Shown: positions 43,253 to 52,095 of the stretch, in pieces
How the letters are laid out: the number at the start of each line of letters is the position of its first letter
Position numbering within the stretch: position 1 is the first letter of the stretch
NCBI GenBank assembly: GCA_945878995.1
Contig: CAMCUN010000001.1
Location: 62,001 to 126,000 of the forward strand
Source of the DNA: Polaromonas sp. YR568
GTDB taxonomy: Bacteria > Pseudomonadota > Gammaproteobacteria > Burkholderiales > Burkholderiaceae_C
Length of the DNA: 64,000 bases
Reading direction: 5' to 3'
Notes under the pieces: generated by a model
Told to the model about the DNA's origin: nothing
Databases searched by the model: none
The model's input: the letters and a program-made list of their open reading frames with translations, nothing else
Made by a program: the position numbers and the translations under genes

Positions 43253-44219
43253 TTATGCCACGGCTGGCGCTGAGCCCCCGTCACGCGCCAAGCGCAGGCC
43301 CGTGAACTGCCACTGCGCCTCAGGCGGGAAAAAGTTTCGGTGGCTGTCCCGCGCATGACCTTCTGGTGTGGCCACTGAGCTGCCGCGCAGCACCAGCTGT
43401 TGGCACATGAACTTGCCGTTGTACTCGCCCACGGCCCCTGCCCAAGGTTGGTAGCCCGGGTAGGGACTGAAACTCGGGCCGCTGGTAGCCACCGCTGGCC
43501 ATGAATTGCCAAAACTCTTGCTGCGTCACCAAGCGATGCCCAATGTCGAAGGGCTCCAGCCACACGCGGTGGCGCGGAGTTTCGTAGTCAAAACAAAAAT
43601 CGCCATCGCGCTCAGCGGTCCAGCCTTGCTGCACCAACCCGCCTTCATAGGGCAGCCACGCCAAGGCGGTTTGCTGCAAAGCCTCGGTGGGGGGCTGGCC
43701 TGCAGGCCACTGGGGGTGGCGCGAGAGCGCGTGCTGCATGTCGGTGAGCAGCAACTCTTGGTGCTGCTGCTCGTGCTGCAGGCCCAGCGCCACCAGCTGC
43801 TGCACGCTGGCCGCGGGCGAGCCGTGGGCCAGCAAGCGCTGCATGCGTTCATCCACCTGGGCGCGGTAGTTCATCACCTCAGCCAGCGTGGGGTGGCTGA
43901 TCAGCCCGCGCTCAGTGCGCGCATGGGCCGCACCCACGCCTTGGTAGTAGCTGTTGAACAGCACGCGAAAGTGCGCATCAAAAGGCGCAAAGTTGGGCTC
44001 TGCCGCTTCCAACACCATGGTTTCAAAAAACCAGGTGGTATGCGCCAAATGCCACTTTGCTGGGCTGGCATCGGGCATGGACTGCAGCTTACAGTCTTCG
44101 GGCGAGAAGGGCGCCACCAAGGCCAGGGTGTGCTGGCGCACTGTGCGAAAGCGTGTCAGCAGGTCTGCAGTTGCATCAGAGGTTGAGGTTCGCATGTCCA
44201 GGCGATCGGGTGCATTCAT
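43253..44219 (-). pseudogene. egtB-like gene with internal deletion and frameshift
   Basis: The frame from ATG 44219 encodes the DinB-like first domain of EgtB-type sulfoxide synthases (SPAKWHLAHTTWFFETMVLE; HEQQHQELLLTD, the iron-site His motif) and the start of the FGE domain ([19 protein letters not shown]). At about 43485 it leaves frame. The shifted frame continues directly with the FGE end: [55 protein letters not shown], to a stop at 43253. Roughly 110 codons between these parts are missing compared with the family. No egtD lies beside it. Confidence 0.78.
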
Positions 44220-44542
44220 GTGGGGGCTTTCATGAACAAAGTCGGATGGCCGGAAGGTTGAAAAACTCAGGGTTTGGTTGTGTGATTGAGCTGCCCAGGC
44301 AAGGCGGCCCCCACCTGGCGCCAGCTGCAGATCACACTCACCATGTGACAGGGTCAGTATCCATGGAAACGCTTGGCGCAATGGCTTCGACTCAGCTTTG
44401 CGCCCTCAAACCAGGGCGTGCTCACCTGCAACATTCACGACAAAAAAGTCAGCTAAGGCACCATGGACGAAGGGGTGACTGGCTTGCCCGCAGCGCAAGT
44501 CTTTCATCTGCGATCGACAAGCTCAATCAAGTCCAAGGAGGC
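44220..44542. other. 323-base intergenic region, no gene recognised
   Basis: This gap separates the egtB relic from the PIN toxin gene. Short frames exist on both strands but none resembles a known protein, and I see no clear repeat or terminator. Confidence 0.45.
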
Positions 44543-44977
44543 TCAATGCGGCTGCCAGGGGTTGACGACTTGCAAGCCGTCTATGCCCTCAAAGTCTTTG
44601 GTGTTGCGGGTCACCAGCGTTAAGTTGGCAGCCAGGGCGATGGCGGCTATTTGAGCGTCAGCTGTGTCTATGGGTCTGCCTGCCTGTTGGCGTTGTGCTT
44701 TGGCCAAGGCGTACTGCGCAACGGCCAACCCACCAAAGTCAATGCAGCGGCCCAAAAAGTCTTCTTCAAAAATTTGGCTGGCTGCCAGGGCCATGGCTTG
44801 CTGGCGTTTGCCAGAAGGCAGCAGTGCAACGCCGGTCAGGATTTCTGCTTGCGTCACCGCGCTGGTGTGCAGGTGGTTGACGGTTTGTTTGGAAAACCAG
44901 GTCAGCACTTGCGGGTCTGGTTTGTCGCGCATGAGTTCTGACAAAACGTTGGTATCGATCAGGAAGCCACTGCTCAT
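44543..44977 (-). CDS. PIN-domain toxin of FitB/VapC type
   Basis: The 144-residue product has the PIN acidic residues: Asp in FLIDTNVLSELMR (residue 8), Glu in AVTQAEILTGVALL (near 45), Asp in RPIDTADAQIAAIALA (near 104) and Asp in LVTRNTKDFEGID (near 128). Such toxins cut RNA, often tRNA. Its start overlaps the antitoxin stop by four bases, and ends with the NPW motif common in FitB-like proteins. All key residues are present, so it is probably functional. Confidence 0.92.
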   Translation of the reverse strand: MSSGFLIDTNVLSELMRDKPDPQVLTWFSKQTVNHLHTSAVTQAEILTGVALLPSGKRQQAMALAASQIFEEDFLGRCIDFGGLAVAQYALAKAQRQQAGRPIDTADAQIAAIALAANLTLVTRNTKDFEGIDGLQVVNPWQPH

Positions 44978-45231
44978 GGCTTGCTGAAGTCTGGGGCTGG
45001 CCTGGCGATCGTGCGATCAGGCATAACCAGCTCATCACCGGCAAGCCCTTTGAAACGGTGGTTGATGCGAAGCGCAAACTCCAAGCCACTGACTTGACCG
45101 GCATCTGCAGCCAAGGTGCTTTGCAAAATGTTTCTTACCTCTTGCTCCATGGACAAGCCGTGTCTAGCGGCGCGCATGCGCAAACTTGCTTTGAGGGTGT
45201 CGTCAAGATTGCGGATGGTGATGCTGCTCAT
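44974..45231 (-). CDS. FitA-like ribbon-helix-helix antitoxin
   Basis: The 85-residue product begins with a ribbon-helix-helix DNA-binding segment (MSSITIRNLDDTLKASLRMR, ARHGLSMEQEVRNIL) and ends with a tail likely to wrap the toxin. It precedes and overlaps the PIN toxin gene. A pair of overlapping palindromes just upstream (45252-45274) is a likely self-repression site. Confidence 0.9.
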   Translation of the reverse strand: MSSITIRNLDDTLKASLRMRAARHGLSMEQEVRNILQSTLAADAGQVSGLEFALRINHRFKGLAGDELVMPDRTIARPAPDFSKP

Positions 45232-45251
45232 GGGCTCGAATTAAAAATGCT

Positions 45252-45274
45252 TGCAATGATTGCATTGTAATCAT
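45252..45274 (-). promoter_or_regulatory. palindromic operator upstream of the FitAB-like pair
   Basis: TGCAATGATTGCA (45252-45264) is a palindrome around one base. ATGATT (45256-45261) and AATCAT (45269-45274) form a second, overlapping inverted repeat. They lie 20-43 bases before the antitoxin ATG, the normal place for binding by a ribbon-helix-helix antitoxin-toxin complex. Confidence 0.55.
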
Positions 45275-45424
45275 GGAGTGTCAGCCGTTGCATCGCAAAG
45301 CGGTGATTTTCATGCATCATTTGGCGCAGCTTGAGCTCAAAAACAGAAGCTTTTCACACCTGCCGTGTGCGGGTCAAGATGCGTTTGGCGGCTACGCCTG
45401 CACTTGATTCCAGCCAAAAAAAGC

Positions 45425-45715
45425 TCAAATCCCAGCCATGAGCACATCGACAGCGCGACCGATGAGATCACCTTGGTCAGCCACGCTGCCGATGCGGCGC
45501 AAACTTGAGCGCCGCACGGAAGCCACCAGTCGGGTTGCAAGGACAAGGTGTTGACCGTTGTGCACAAGCTGTGGGTTCAAGTCTTTGACCGCGGGGTAGT
45601 CGACAAGCAAAGGAATCACCACCACCGCAGGGTCAGGAGGCAAGAGATCGCTTTCGACCACGACCATCTTCACCCCGATGAATTCAGCCACGTCGTACCG
45701 GCTTAAGCGCTCCAC
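45425..45715 (-). CDS. CcdB-family toxin
   Basis: The 96-residue product resembles CcdB gyrase poisons: VVVESDLLPPDPAVVVIPLL (near 17), then LNPQLVHNGQHLVLATRLVA and the C-terminal GDLIGRAVDVLMAGI, the part that contacts gyrase in CcdB. I prefer the GTG at 45715, eight bases after AGGAG, which overlaps the antitoxin gene by 13 bases. The N-terminal strand (RYDVAEFIGVKM) is less typical than in plasmid CcdB. From 45275 to 45424 I see no gene. Confidence 0.75.
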   Translation of the reverse strand: MERLSRYDVAEFIGVKMVVVESDLLPPDPAVVVIPLLVDYPAVKDLNPQLVHNGQHLVLATRLVASVRRSSLRRIGSVADQGDLIGRAVDVLMAGI

Positions 45716-45957
45716 GATCTGGCTCCTGGCGCACAAATAATGTCTGCCAGGGGGTGCCCATGGCGTTCATGCCAAGCCGCTTGTGCAGCGAAGGCCTGCG
45801 CATTGCCGCTGAGCCATTGCCTGTGTCGGGCGTTTGCAACCGCGGTTTTGAGCGCGGCTTCCGCTACAGCGGACACATTGATCTCGAGTGCTTTGGCGCT
45901 GTCAAGCAATTGGGCATCGAGTGTCAAAGACGTCTTGCGTTTTGTTGCAGTAGCCAT
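45703..45957 (-). CDS. CcdA-family antitoxin
   Basis: The 84-residue product starts with a DNA-binding ribbon-helix-helix (KRKTSLTLDAQLLDSAKALE, INVSAVAEAALKTAV) and ends with a toxin-binding tail (AWHERHGHPLADI). I chose the ATG at 45957, which follows a GGAAGGAG ribosome site. It overlaps the toxin gene, as in other ccdAB loci. Confidence 0.8.
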   Translation of the reverse strand: MATATKRKTSLTLDAQLLDSAKALEINVSAVAEAALKTAVANARHRQWLSGNAQAFAAQAAWHERHGHPLADIICAPGARSWSA

Positions 45958-45974
45958 GGCAAAGAACTCCTTCC

Positions 45975-45993
45975 ATACCGTAAAAATATACCG
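45975..45993 (-). promoter_or_regulatory. possible promoter/operator of the ccdAB-like pair
   Basis: ATACCG occurs at 45975-45980 and 45988-45993 as a direct repeat 13 bases apart, separated by an AT-rich stretch that on the minus strand gives TATATT. It lies 18-36 bases before the antitoxin ATG and may combine a -10 box with an antitoxin site. Confidence 0.35.
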
Positions 45994-46209
45994 CATTTTG
46001 GGTCGATGAAGTGCGTCAGCCAGTCAGATGCCCCGTTGACGGTCCTTTTATTTTTTAAAGTGCCGATGGTCATCAAAACGCAATGAAGCCTGTTGAGCAA
46101 GCTCGCTAAGGATTGAGGGGTGACTTGCTTGCCGCGCAGCGCTTGCGAAAGTGCCGCATCCATCTCAAAGCTCAGGGGGGCCCAAAACCCGCCGCCTACA
46201 ATCAAAACC

Positions 46210-49200
46210 ATGTTTGTTCACCTGCGCATCCACACCGAGTTTTCAGTGCTTGACGGCACCAACCGCATTGACGAGTTGGTGGCCAGTGCGGCCGGGGACC
46301 AGCAGCCGGCGCTGGCCATCACGGACTTGTCCAACCTGTTTGGCACGGTCAAGTTTTACAAAGAGGCGCGGGGCAAAGGCATCAAGCCGCTCATAGGCGC
46401 CGACGTCTGGATGGAGGCGCCTGGCAAAGAGGCGGGCTCGCCGCCTGTGCGCTTGTTGCTGCTGGTGCAGGGCAAGCAAGGCTACCTGCATTTGTGCGAG
46501 CTGTTGGCCCGCGCCTGGACGCAAAACGTGCAGCGCGACCAAGCTGTGATCAAGCTGGCCTGGTTGCAAGAACTCGGAGAGGGCTTGATTGCCCTGTCGG
46601 GCGCGCAGTTTGGCGCCGTGGGCCAGGCTTTGCTGCAAGGCGACGACGCGCGCGCAGCCGATGCGGCCTTGCAACTGGCCGGGCTGTTTCCGCACCGTTT
46701 TTACTTGGAACTCCAGCGCGCTGGCCGCCCAGACGACGAGCGCCACGTGACAGCCGCCGTGCAACTGGCCGCCCGCCTGAAATTGCCCGTGGTGGCCACG
46801 CACCCGGTGCAGTTTGGCCAGGCCGAGGGCTACGAGGCCCACGAGGCGCGCGTGTGCATTGCCGAAGGCGAGATCCTGGGCAACGCCAGGCGGGTGCGCA
46901 AGTTCACGCGGGAGCAGTACTTCAAGTCGCAAGCGCAAATGACCGAGCTGTTTGCCGATGTGCCCTCGGCCTTGGCCAACACGGTGGAAATTGCCAAGCG
47001 CTGCAGCTTGACGCTGGAATTGGGCCGGCCGCAGCTGCCCAACTACCCCACGCCGGTGGTCGATGGCGCGCCCCTGCCCATAGATGTTTACTTTCGCCAA
47101 TCCTCATTTGAAGGCCTGGAAGAGCGCCTGCACAAGCTCTACCCAGACGCGGCGTTGCGCGAGCAAAAGCGGGCTGAGTACGTGGCGCGGCTGGAGTTTG
47201 AGATCGACGTGATCTTGAAGATGGGTTTTCCCGGTTACTTTTTGATCGTGGGCGACTTCATCAACTGGGCCAAAAAGAACGGTTGCCCGGTGGGGCCTGG
47301 GCGCGGCTCGGGCGCGGGCTCCTTGGTGGCTTACGCGCTGAAAATCACCGACCTGGACCCGCTTCAGTACAACTTGCTGTTTGAGCGCTTTCTCAACCCG
47401 GAGCGGGTGTCCATGCCCGACTTCGACATTGACTTTTGCCAGGCCAACCGGGACCGCGTGATCGACTATGTCAAGGCCAAGTACGGCCACGACGCGGTCA
47501 GCCAGATTGTCACCTTTGGCACCATGGCCGCGCGCGCGGCCATTCGCGACGTGGGCCGCGTGCTCGACTATTCATACGGTTTTTGCGACGGCATTTCCAA
47601 GCTCATTCCCAACAAGCCGGGCATGTCTGTCACGCTGCAGTACCCGCCCAGCCCCAAGGTGGACGGCGACAAAAACAACTACGCGCTGGAGATGGAGCCC
47701 ATCTTGGCCGAGCGCTTGCAAAAAGAAGACGAGGTCAAAACCCTCATTGAACTGGCGCAAAAGCTCGAAGGCATGACCCGCAACGTGGGCATGCACGCGG
47801 GCGGCGTGCTCATTGCCCCGGGCAAGCTGACTGACTTTTGCCCGCTTTACGCGCAGCCGGGCAGCGACTCGGCGGTGAGCCAGTTCGACAAAGACGATGT
47901 GGAGGCCATAGGCCTCGTGAAATTCGACTTTTTGGGCCTGGCCACGCTGACCATTTTGGAGATTGCGCGCGAGTTCATCATCCAGCGCCACCGGGGCCAG
48001 GAGGATTTCAGCTACGAGAACATCGCGCTGGACGATGGCCGCACCTACAAGCTGTTTCAAGACGGCAGCACCGAGGCCGTGTTCCAGTTTGAAAGTGCAG
48101 GCATGCAGCGCATGCTCAAAGACGCCAAGCCCACGCGCCTGGAAGACCTGATTGCGCTGAACGCGCTCTACCGCCCCGGCCCCATGGACCTGATTCCGAG
48201 CTTTGTGGCGCGCAAGCACGGCCGCGAGGTGGTGGAGTACCCGCACCCGCTGGTCGAAAAAGTGCTGTCCGAGACCTACGGCATCATGGTCTACCAAGAG
48301 CAGGTGATGCAGACCGCCCAGGTGCTGGGCGGCTACAGCCTGGGCGGCGCCGACCTTTTGCGCCGCGCCATGGGCAAGAAAAAAGCCGAAGAAATGGCCG
48401 AGCACCGGCAGATTTTTCGCAAAGGCGCGGCTGAAAAAGGCATTGACGAGAAAAAAGCCGACGAGGTCTTTGACCTCATGGAAAAGTTTGCCGGATACGG
48501 CTTCAACAAGTCGCACGCCGCCGCCTACTCCCTGCTGGCCTACCACACGGGCTGGCTCAAGGTGCACTACACCGCCGAGTTCTTTTGCGCCAACATGACG
48601 GTGGAGATGGACGACACCGACAAGCTCAAGGTCTTGCACGCCGACGCCCTGAAAATGGGCATCAGCTTTGAGGCGCCCGACGTCAACCGCGGCCACTACC
48701 GCTTTGAGCCCATCACCGACACCTCCATACGATACGGCCTGGGTGCTGTTAAAGGCACAGGCCAGCAGGCCGTGGCGGCCATGGTGGCCGCGCGCGAGGA
48801 GGGCGGCCCCTTCACCTCGCTGTACGACTTTTGCGTGCGGGTGGACAAGTCGCGCCTGAACAAGCGCACGGTGGAAGCCCTCATCAAGGCTGGCGCGTTT
48901 GACAACCTGCAGCGCAACCGCGCCACCTTGCTGGCCTCGGTGGACCGCGCCTTTGAATTTGCCGCCGCCACCCAGGCCAACGCCAACCAGGGGGGCCTGT
49001 TTGACATGGACTCGCATGCGGCCAGCACGCAAGAGCCGCCGCTGGTGGATGCGCTGCCCTGGGGCGTGAAAACGCAGCTGACGCACGAGAAAACCGCCAT
49101 TGGCTTTTACCTCTCGGGCCACCTTTTTGACGAGGTGGTGCTGGAGGTGCGCCAGTTTGCCAAGCGCAAGATTGAAGACCTGATTGACTCGCGCGAGCCG

Positions 49201-49716
49201 CAGCTGCTGGCTGCTATCGTGACGGACTTGCGCGTCATCAACGGCCAGCGCGGCAAGGTGGCCATCTTCAAGCTCGACGACAAAACGGCCGCCATCGAGG
49301 CCACCGCCGACGAGAACCTCTACAACGCCAACCGCCACTTGCTCAAAGACGACGAACTGGTGGTGGTGCAGGGCGTGCTGCAGCCCGACCGCTTTTCAGG
49401 CGGCTTTCGCTTCAAGGTGCAGCAGGTCTGGGACCTCGAAGCCGCGCGCTGCCGCTTTGGCAAGTATTTGCGCGTGGCCGTCAACGGCACGCCCCCCGAC
49501 ATCGCCCGCATGGTGCGCGAGCACCCGCCGCGCCGGCTGGAGACCGAACAAGGCGAGCTGGTTCGTGGCTTGGCCGTGCGCCTGTCGGTGTTCCGCGAGG
49601 GCGCCACGGCCGATGTGCAACTGGGCGAAGCCGCGCGCTTTTACCCCAGCGACGCGGCCTTGGGCAGTTGGATCGCGCAAGCCGACAAAGGCTTGGCGCA
49701 CATCGTTTACGAGTAA
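46210..49716 (+). CDS. dnaE: DNA polymerase III alpha subunit
   Basis: The 1168-residue product is the replicative polymerase. It has an N-terminal PHP domain (MFVHLRIHTEFSVLDGTNRI), the palm with GCPVGPGRGSGAGSLVAYAL (near 358) and the catalytic acidic residues in MPDFDIDFCQANRDR (near 402). Then follow fingers and helix-hairpin-helix parts (FNKSHAAAYSLLAYHTGWLK near 768) and a C-terminal OB fold. I chose the ATG at 46210. TACAAT at 46197-46202 is close enough to suggest a very short or absent leader. No intein or break is present. Confidence 0.98.
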   Translation: MFVHLRIHTEFSVLDGTNRIDELVASAAGDQQPALAITDLSNLFGTVKFYKEARGKGIKPLIGADVWMEAPGKEAGSPPVRLLLLVQGKQGYLHLCELLARAWTQNVQRDQAVIKLAWLQELGEGLIALSGAQFGAVGQALLQGDDARAADAALQLAGLFPHRFYLELQRAGRPDDERHVTAAVQLAARLKLPVVATHPVQFGQAEGYEAHEARVCIAEGEILGNARRVRKFTREQYFKSQAQMTELFADVPSALANTVEIAKRCSLTLELGRPQLPNYPTPVVDGAPLPIDVYFRQSSFEGLEERLHKLYPDAALREQKRAEYVARLEFEIDVILKMGFPGYFLIVGDFINWAKKNGCPVGPGRGSGAGSLVAYALKITDLDPLQYNLLFERFLNPERVSMPDFDIDFCQANRDRVIDYVKAKYGHDAVSQIVTFGTMAARAAIRDVGRVLDYSYGFCDGISKLIPNKPGMSVTLQYPPSPKVDGDKNNYALEMEPILAERLQKEDEVKTLIELAQKLEGMTRNVGMHAGGVLIAPGKLTDFCPLYAQPGSDSAVSQFDKDDVEAIGLVKFDFLGLATLTILEIAREFIIQRHRGQEDFSYENIALDDGRTYKLFQDGSTEAVFQFESAGMQRMLKDAKPTRLEDLIALNALYRPGPMDLIPSFVARKHGREVVEYPHPLVEKVLSETYGIMVYQEQVMQTAQVLGGYSLGGADLLRRAMGKKKAEEMAEHRQIFRKGAAEKGIDEKKADEVFDLMEKFAGYGFNKSHAAAYSLLAYHTGWLKVHYTAEFFCANMTVEMDDTDKLKVLHADALKMGISFEAPDVNRGHYRFEPITDTSIRYGLGAVKGTGQQAVAAMVAAREEGGPFTSLYDFCVRVDKSRLNKRTVEALIKAGAFDNLQRNRATLLASVDRAFEFAAATQANANQGGLFDMDSHAASTQEPPLVDALPWGVKTQLTHEKTAIGFYLSGHLFDEVVLEVRQFAKRKIEDLIDSREPQLLAAIVTDLRVINGQRGKVAIFKLDDKTAAIEATADENLYNANRHLLKDDELVVVQGVLQPDRFSGGFRFKVQQVWDLEAARCRFGKYLRVAVNGTPPDIARMVREHPPRRLETEQGELVRGLAVRLSVFREGATADVQLGEAARFYPSDAALGSWIAQADKGLAHIVYE

Positions 49717-49755
49717 GCGGTATGGCCCGACGCCCGGATGCGTCGCCATGTCTGT

Positions 49756-49880
49756 GTAGGAGCCAGCCTGCTGGCGAATGGTGCCGGTCAACAAGCATGA
49801 CCGCAGGCGAACATTCGCTTGCAGGCAAGCTCCTACAGGGGATGAGATTTTTGTCTTTGTAGGAGCCAGCCTGCTGGCGA
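49756..49880. repeat. REP-like palindromic repeat cluster (BIME)
   Basis: GTAGGAGCCAGCCTGCTGGC plus GA occurs at 49756-49777 and 49859-49880, matching the copies at 31091 and 31195. Between them, 49815-49836 carries an inverted relative, GTAGGAGCTTGCCTGCAAGC plus GA on the minus strand. The stem changes CCAGC/GCTGG to CTTGC/GCAAG in a compensatory way, so hairpin formation seems to be kept. The cluster fills most of the gap between dnaE and tolA, which are convergent. Confidence 0.82.
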
Positions 49881-49957
49881 TGTGTGCTGGTCAACGGGCA
49901 TCAGTTCGTGCCATTCCCCCTTAACGCGCTGCCTCGCAGCCACTGCCAAAAAAACAG

Positions 49958-50929
49958 TCACAGTCCGAACGTGACTTTGATTTCTAAGCCGTCTTGCAAC
50001 AGCACCTCAGGGATGCGGCCATCGGTGTCGCGGGGCACGTTGGCCATTTTGTCGACGGCGCGCAGCACCGCCTCTTCCCAGGCTTTGTTGCCGCTGCTGG
50101 TGACCACGCGCCGGCTCACTATCAGGCCGCTCGATGAGGTCTTGACCATGACCACCACCGAGGGTCGGCCAGCGTTGGCGTCGTTGAAGACGGTGTTTTG
50201 TTGGATCAGCTCAATGATCTTGCCTGCGTAACTGGCCGAGGGGGCCGACGCGCGCAGGGCCGTTCCTTTGGCGTCGGGCGAGCCGGTGGCGCCTGCCATG
50301 CCTTGAATGCGCTGCATTTGTTCTTGGCGTAATTTGGCCTGGGCTGCGGCTTGGGCCTCTTCTGCTGCTGCTTCTTTGCGGGCCTCTTCTTTGCGCGCTT
50401 CTTCTTTGGCCTTGGCGAGTTCTCGCTCTTTTTCTTTGTCTTTGAGCTTGCGGGCCTCCTCGTCTTTGAGGGCTTTGTCCGCCTTGTCTTTGGCCAGCTT
50501 GTCTTTTTCGGCCTTGTCTTTCTCGACCTTTTCTTTCTCGGTTTTTTCTTTGAGCGCGGCGGCTTTTTTGCGATCTTCTTCGAGCTTGCGCTTTTTCTCG
50601 CGCTCCAGGGCAATGTCGGCCTGGGGCTGCGGTGGCCGCGCCTCGGGCGTGGGGGGCGGTACACGCTTGACGGGCGCCGCAGGTGGTGTTGGAGGAGGTG
50701 GAGGCGGGGGCGGGGGCGGGGGCGGAGTTACCGCTGCAGGCGCGGCCGCTTTCACGCTGGGCGACCACAACTCGGCGCTGAAGCCCACCTGCGGGTCGCT
50801 CTTGGTCCAGTTCACGCCCCAGGCCAGGGCGGCGCCCAGGAGCAGGTGGGCCAGCAGCGACAAGGCCACGGCAGGGCGAGAGCCCGCTTCAGCGGGTGGG
50901 GCCAGGTCCAGGCGGGCTTGCGTGTTCAT
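49958..50929 (-). CDS. tolA: cell envelope protein TolA
   Basis: The 323-residue product links the inner-membrane TolQR motor to the outer membrane. It has one N-terminal membrane helix (VALSLLAHLLLGAALAWGV, near 25), a stretch of twelve prolines near residue 75, a long Lys/Glu/Ala-rich coiled region (about 105-215), and a C-terminal TonB/TolA-like domain (SYAGKIIELIQQNTVF; PSVVVMVKTSSSGLIVSRRV). It is the last gene of the rib-nusB-tol string. Confidence 0.93.
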   Translation of the reverse strand: MNTQARLDLAPPAEAGSRPAVALSLLAHLLLGAALAWGVNWTKSDPQVGFSAELWSPSVKAAAPAAVTPPPPPPPPPPPPTPPAAPVKRVPPPTPEARPPQPQADIALEREKKRKLEEDRKKAAALKEKTEKEKVEKDKAEKDKLAKDKADKALKDEEARKLKDKEKERELAKAKEEARKEEARKEAAAEEAQAAAQAKLRQEQMQRIQGMAGATGSPDAKGTALRASAPSASYAGKIIELIQQNTVFNDANAGRPSVVVMVKTSSSGLIVSRRVVTSSGNKAWEEAVLRAVDKMANVPRDTDGRIPEVLLQDGLEIKVTFGL

Positions 50930-50974
50930 GGTCTGGGCATGAAGGGGGGCACTTGGGAGGGCATCAAGGTGGCT

Positions 50975-51406
50975 TCAGCGGCCGGTTTGCACCGACAGGG
51001 CAATGCGGCTGACGCCCGCCTTGTTGAGCGCGTCCATCACGTTCACCACGGTTTCGTACTTGATGGACTTGTCGGCACTGATGACCACCGGCGCGGTTTG
51101 CTCGCCTTGCGGCACGGCCGGCTGCAGGCGCTTGACCGCCTGGCCCACGGTGGCCAGGGTGGCGCTCTGGGCCGGGCCGCTGGCGCGGATTTCAATGCGC
51201 TCTTTTTTGTCAATCAGCACCTGAATGGGCTTGACTGGCTGAGAGGCGGCTTGCCCCACTTTGGGCAGCGAGATCATGCTGGGCGTGATCAGCGGCGCGG
51301 TCACCATGAAGATGATGAGCAGCACCAGCATCACGTCAATGAACGGGACCATGTTGATCTCGTTGATGGTGCGCCGGCCTCGGCGGCGGGTGGACATGCT
51401 GGGCAT
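50975..51406 (-). CDS. tolR: Tol-Pal system protein TolR
   Basis: The 143-residue product is an ExbD/TolR protein with one N-terminal membrane helix. The helix contains the conserved proton-path Asp (NMVPFIDVMLVLLIIFMVTA, near 20), followed by a periplasmic domain. It works with TolQ to energise TolA. Its start is two bases after the tolQ stop. Confidence 0.95.
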   Translation of the reverse strand: MPSMSTRRRGRRTINEINMVPFIDVMLVLLIIFMVTAPLITPSMISLPKVGQAASQPVKPIQVLIDKKERIEIRASGPAQSATLATVGQAVKRLQPAVPQGEQTAPVVISADKSIKYETVVNVMDALNKAGVSRIALSVQTGR

Positions 51407-51408
51407 GG

Positions 51409-52095
51409 TCAGTGGGCTTGCGCGCCCAAGTTGCGCTGCAAGATGTTGGAAAATTCCTCAATGAAAGTCTCCAGCCGATTGGCCACGCGGTCGATGTCGT
51501 GGGCAAAGCGGTTGTAAGCGATCACCGCTGGTATGGCGGCAAACAGGCCAATGGCCGTGGCCACCAGGGCCTCGGCAATGCCAGGGGCCACGGTGGCCAG
51601 CGTCACTTGCTCCAGCGCGGCCAGCCCGGTGAAGGCGTGCATGATGCCCCAAACCGTGCCAAACAAACCCACATAGGGCGAGACCGAGCCGACGGTGCCC
51701 AAAAAGGACAGTTTGGACTCCACCGCGTCAAGCTCGCGCTGGTAGCTCGCGCGCATGGCGCGGCGAGCGCCGTCGAGCAGGGCGCCTGAGTCGGTGACTC
51801 GGCGCTCGCGCAGCTTTTGGTACTCGCGCATGCCACTGGCAAAAATGCGCTCCATGGGGCCGCTGGTGCGGGCGTTTTGCACGGCCGCAGCGTACAAATC
51901 GTTCAAGCTGGTGCCCGACCAAAACTCGCGGTCAAACTCGTCGTTGAGCCTGGCTACTCTATGGAGTGAAAAAAGCTTGCGAAAAATAGCGGTCCAGCTG
52001 GCCATAGACATGCCCACCAAGATGAGCACCACGGCTTGCACCACCCAACTGGCGTGGAGCAGGAGTTGAACAATAGACAGGTCTTGCTGGTTCAT
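51409..52095 (-). CDS. tolQ: Tol-Pal system protein TolQ
   Basis: The 228-residue product has the MotA/TolQ/ExbB layout: a first membrane helix (about 15-38), a long cytoplasmic loop, and two further helices (about 135-160 and 170-195) with GTVWGIMHAFTGL and AEALVATAIGLFAAIPAVIA. It forms the proton channel with TolR. The ATG at 52095 overlaps the ybgC stop. Confidence 0.95.
   Translation of the reverse strand: MNQQDLSIVQLLLHASWVVQAVVLILVGMSMASWTAIFRKLFSLHRVARLNDEFDREFWSGTSLNDLYAAAVQNARTSGPMERIFASGMREYQKLRERRVTDSGALLDGARRAMRASYQRELDAVESKLSFLGTVGSVSPYVGLFGTVWGIMHAFTGLAALEQVTLATVAPGIAEALVATAIGLFAAIPAVIAYNRFAHDIDRVANRLETFIEEFSNILQRNLGAQAH

Noticed and set aside
50211-50768. Long alternative frames across tolA
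   Set aside because: They are shifted readings of the Lys/Glu/Ala-rich and Pro-rich repeats of tolA and show no domain.
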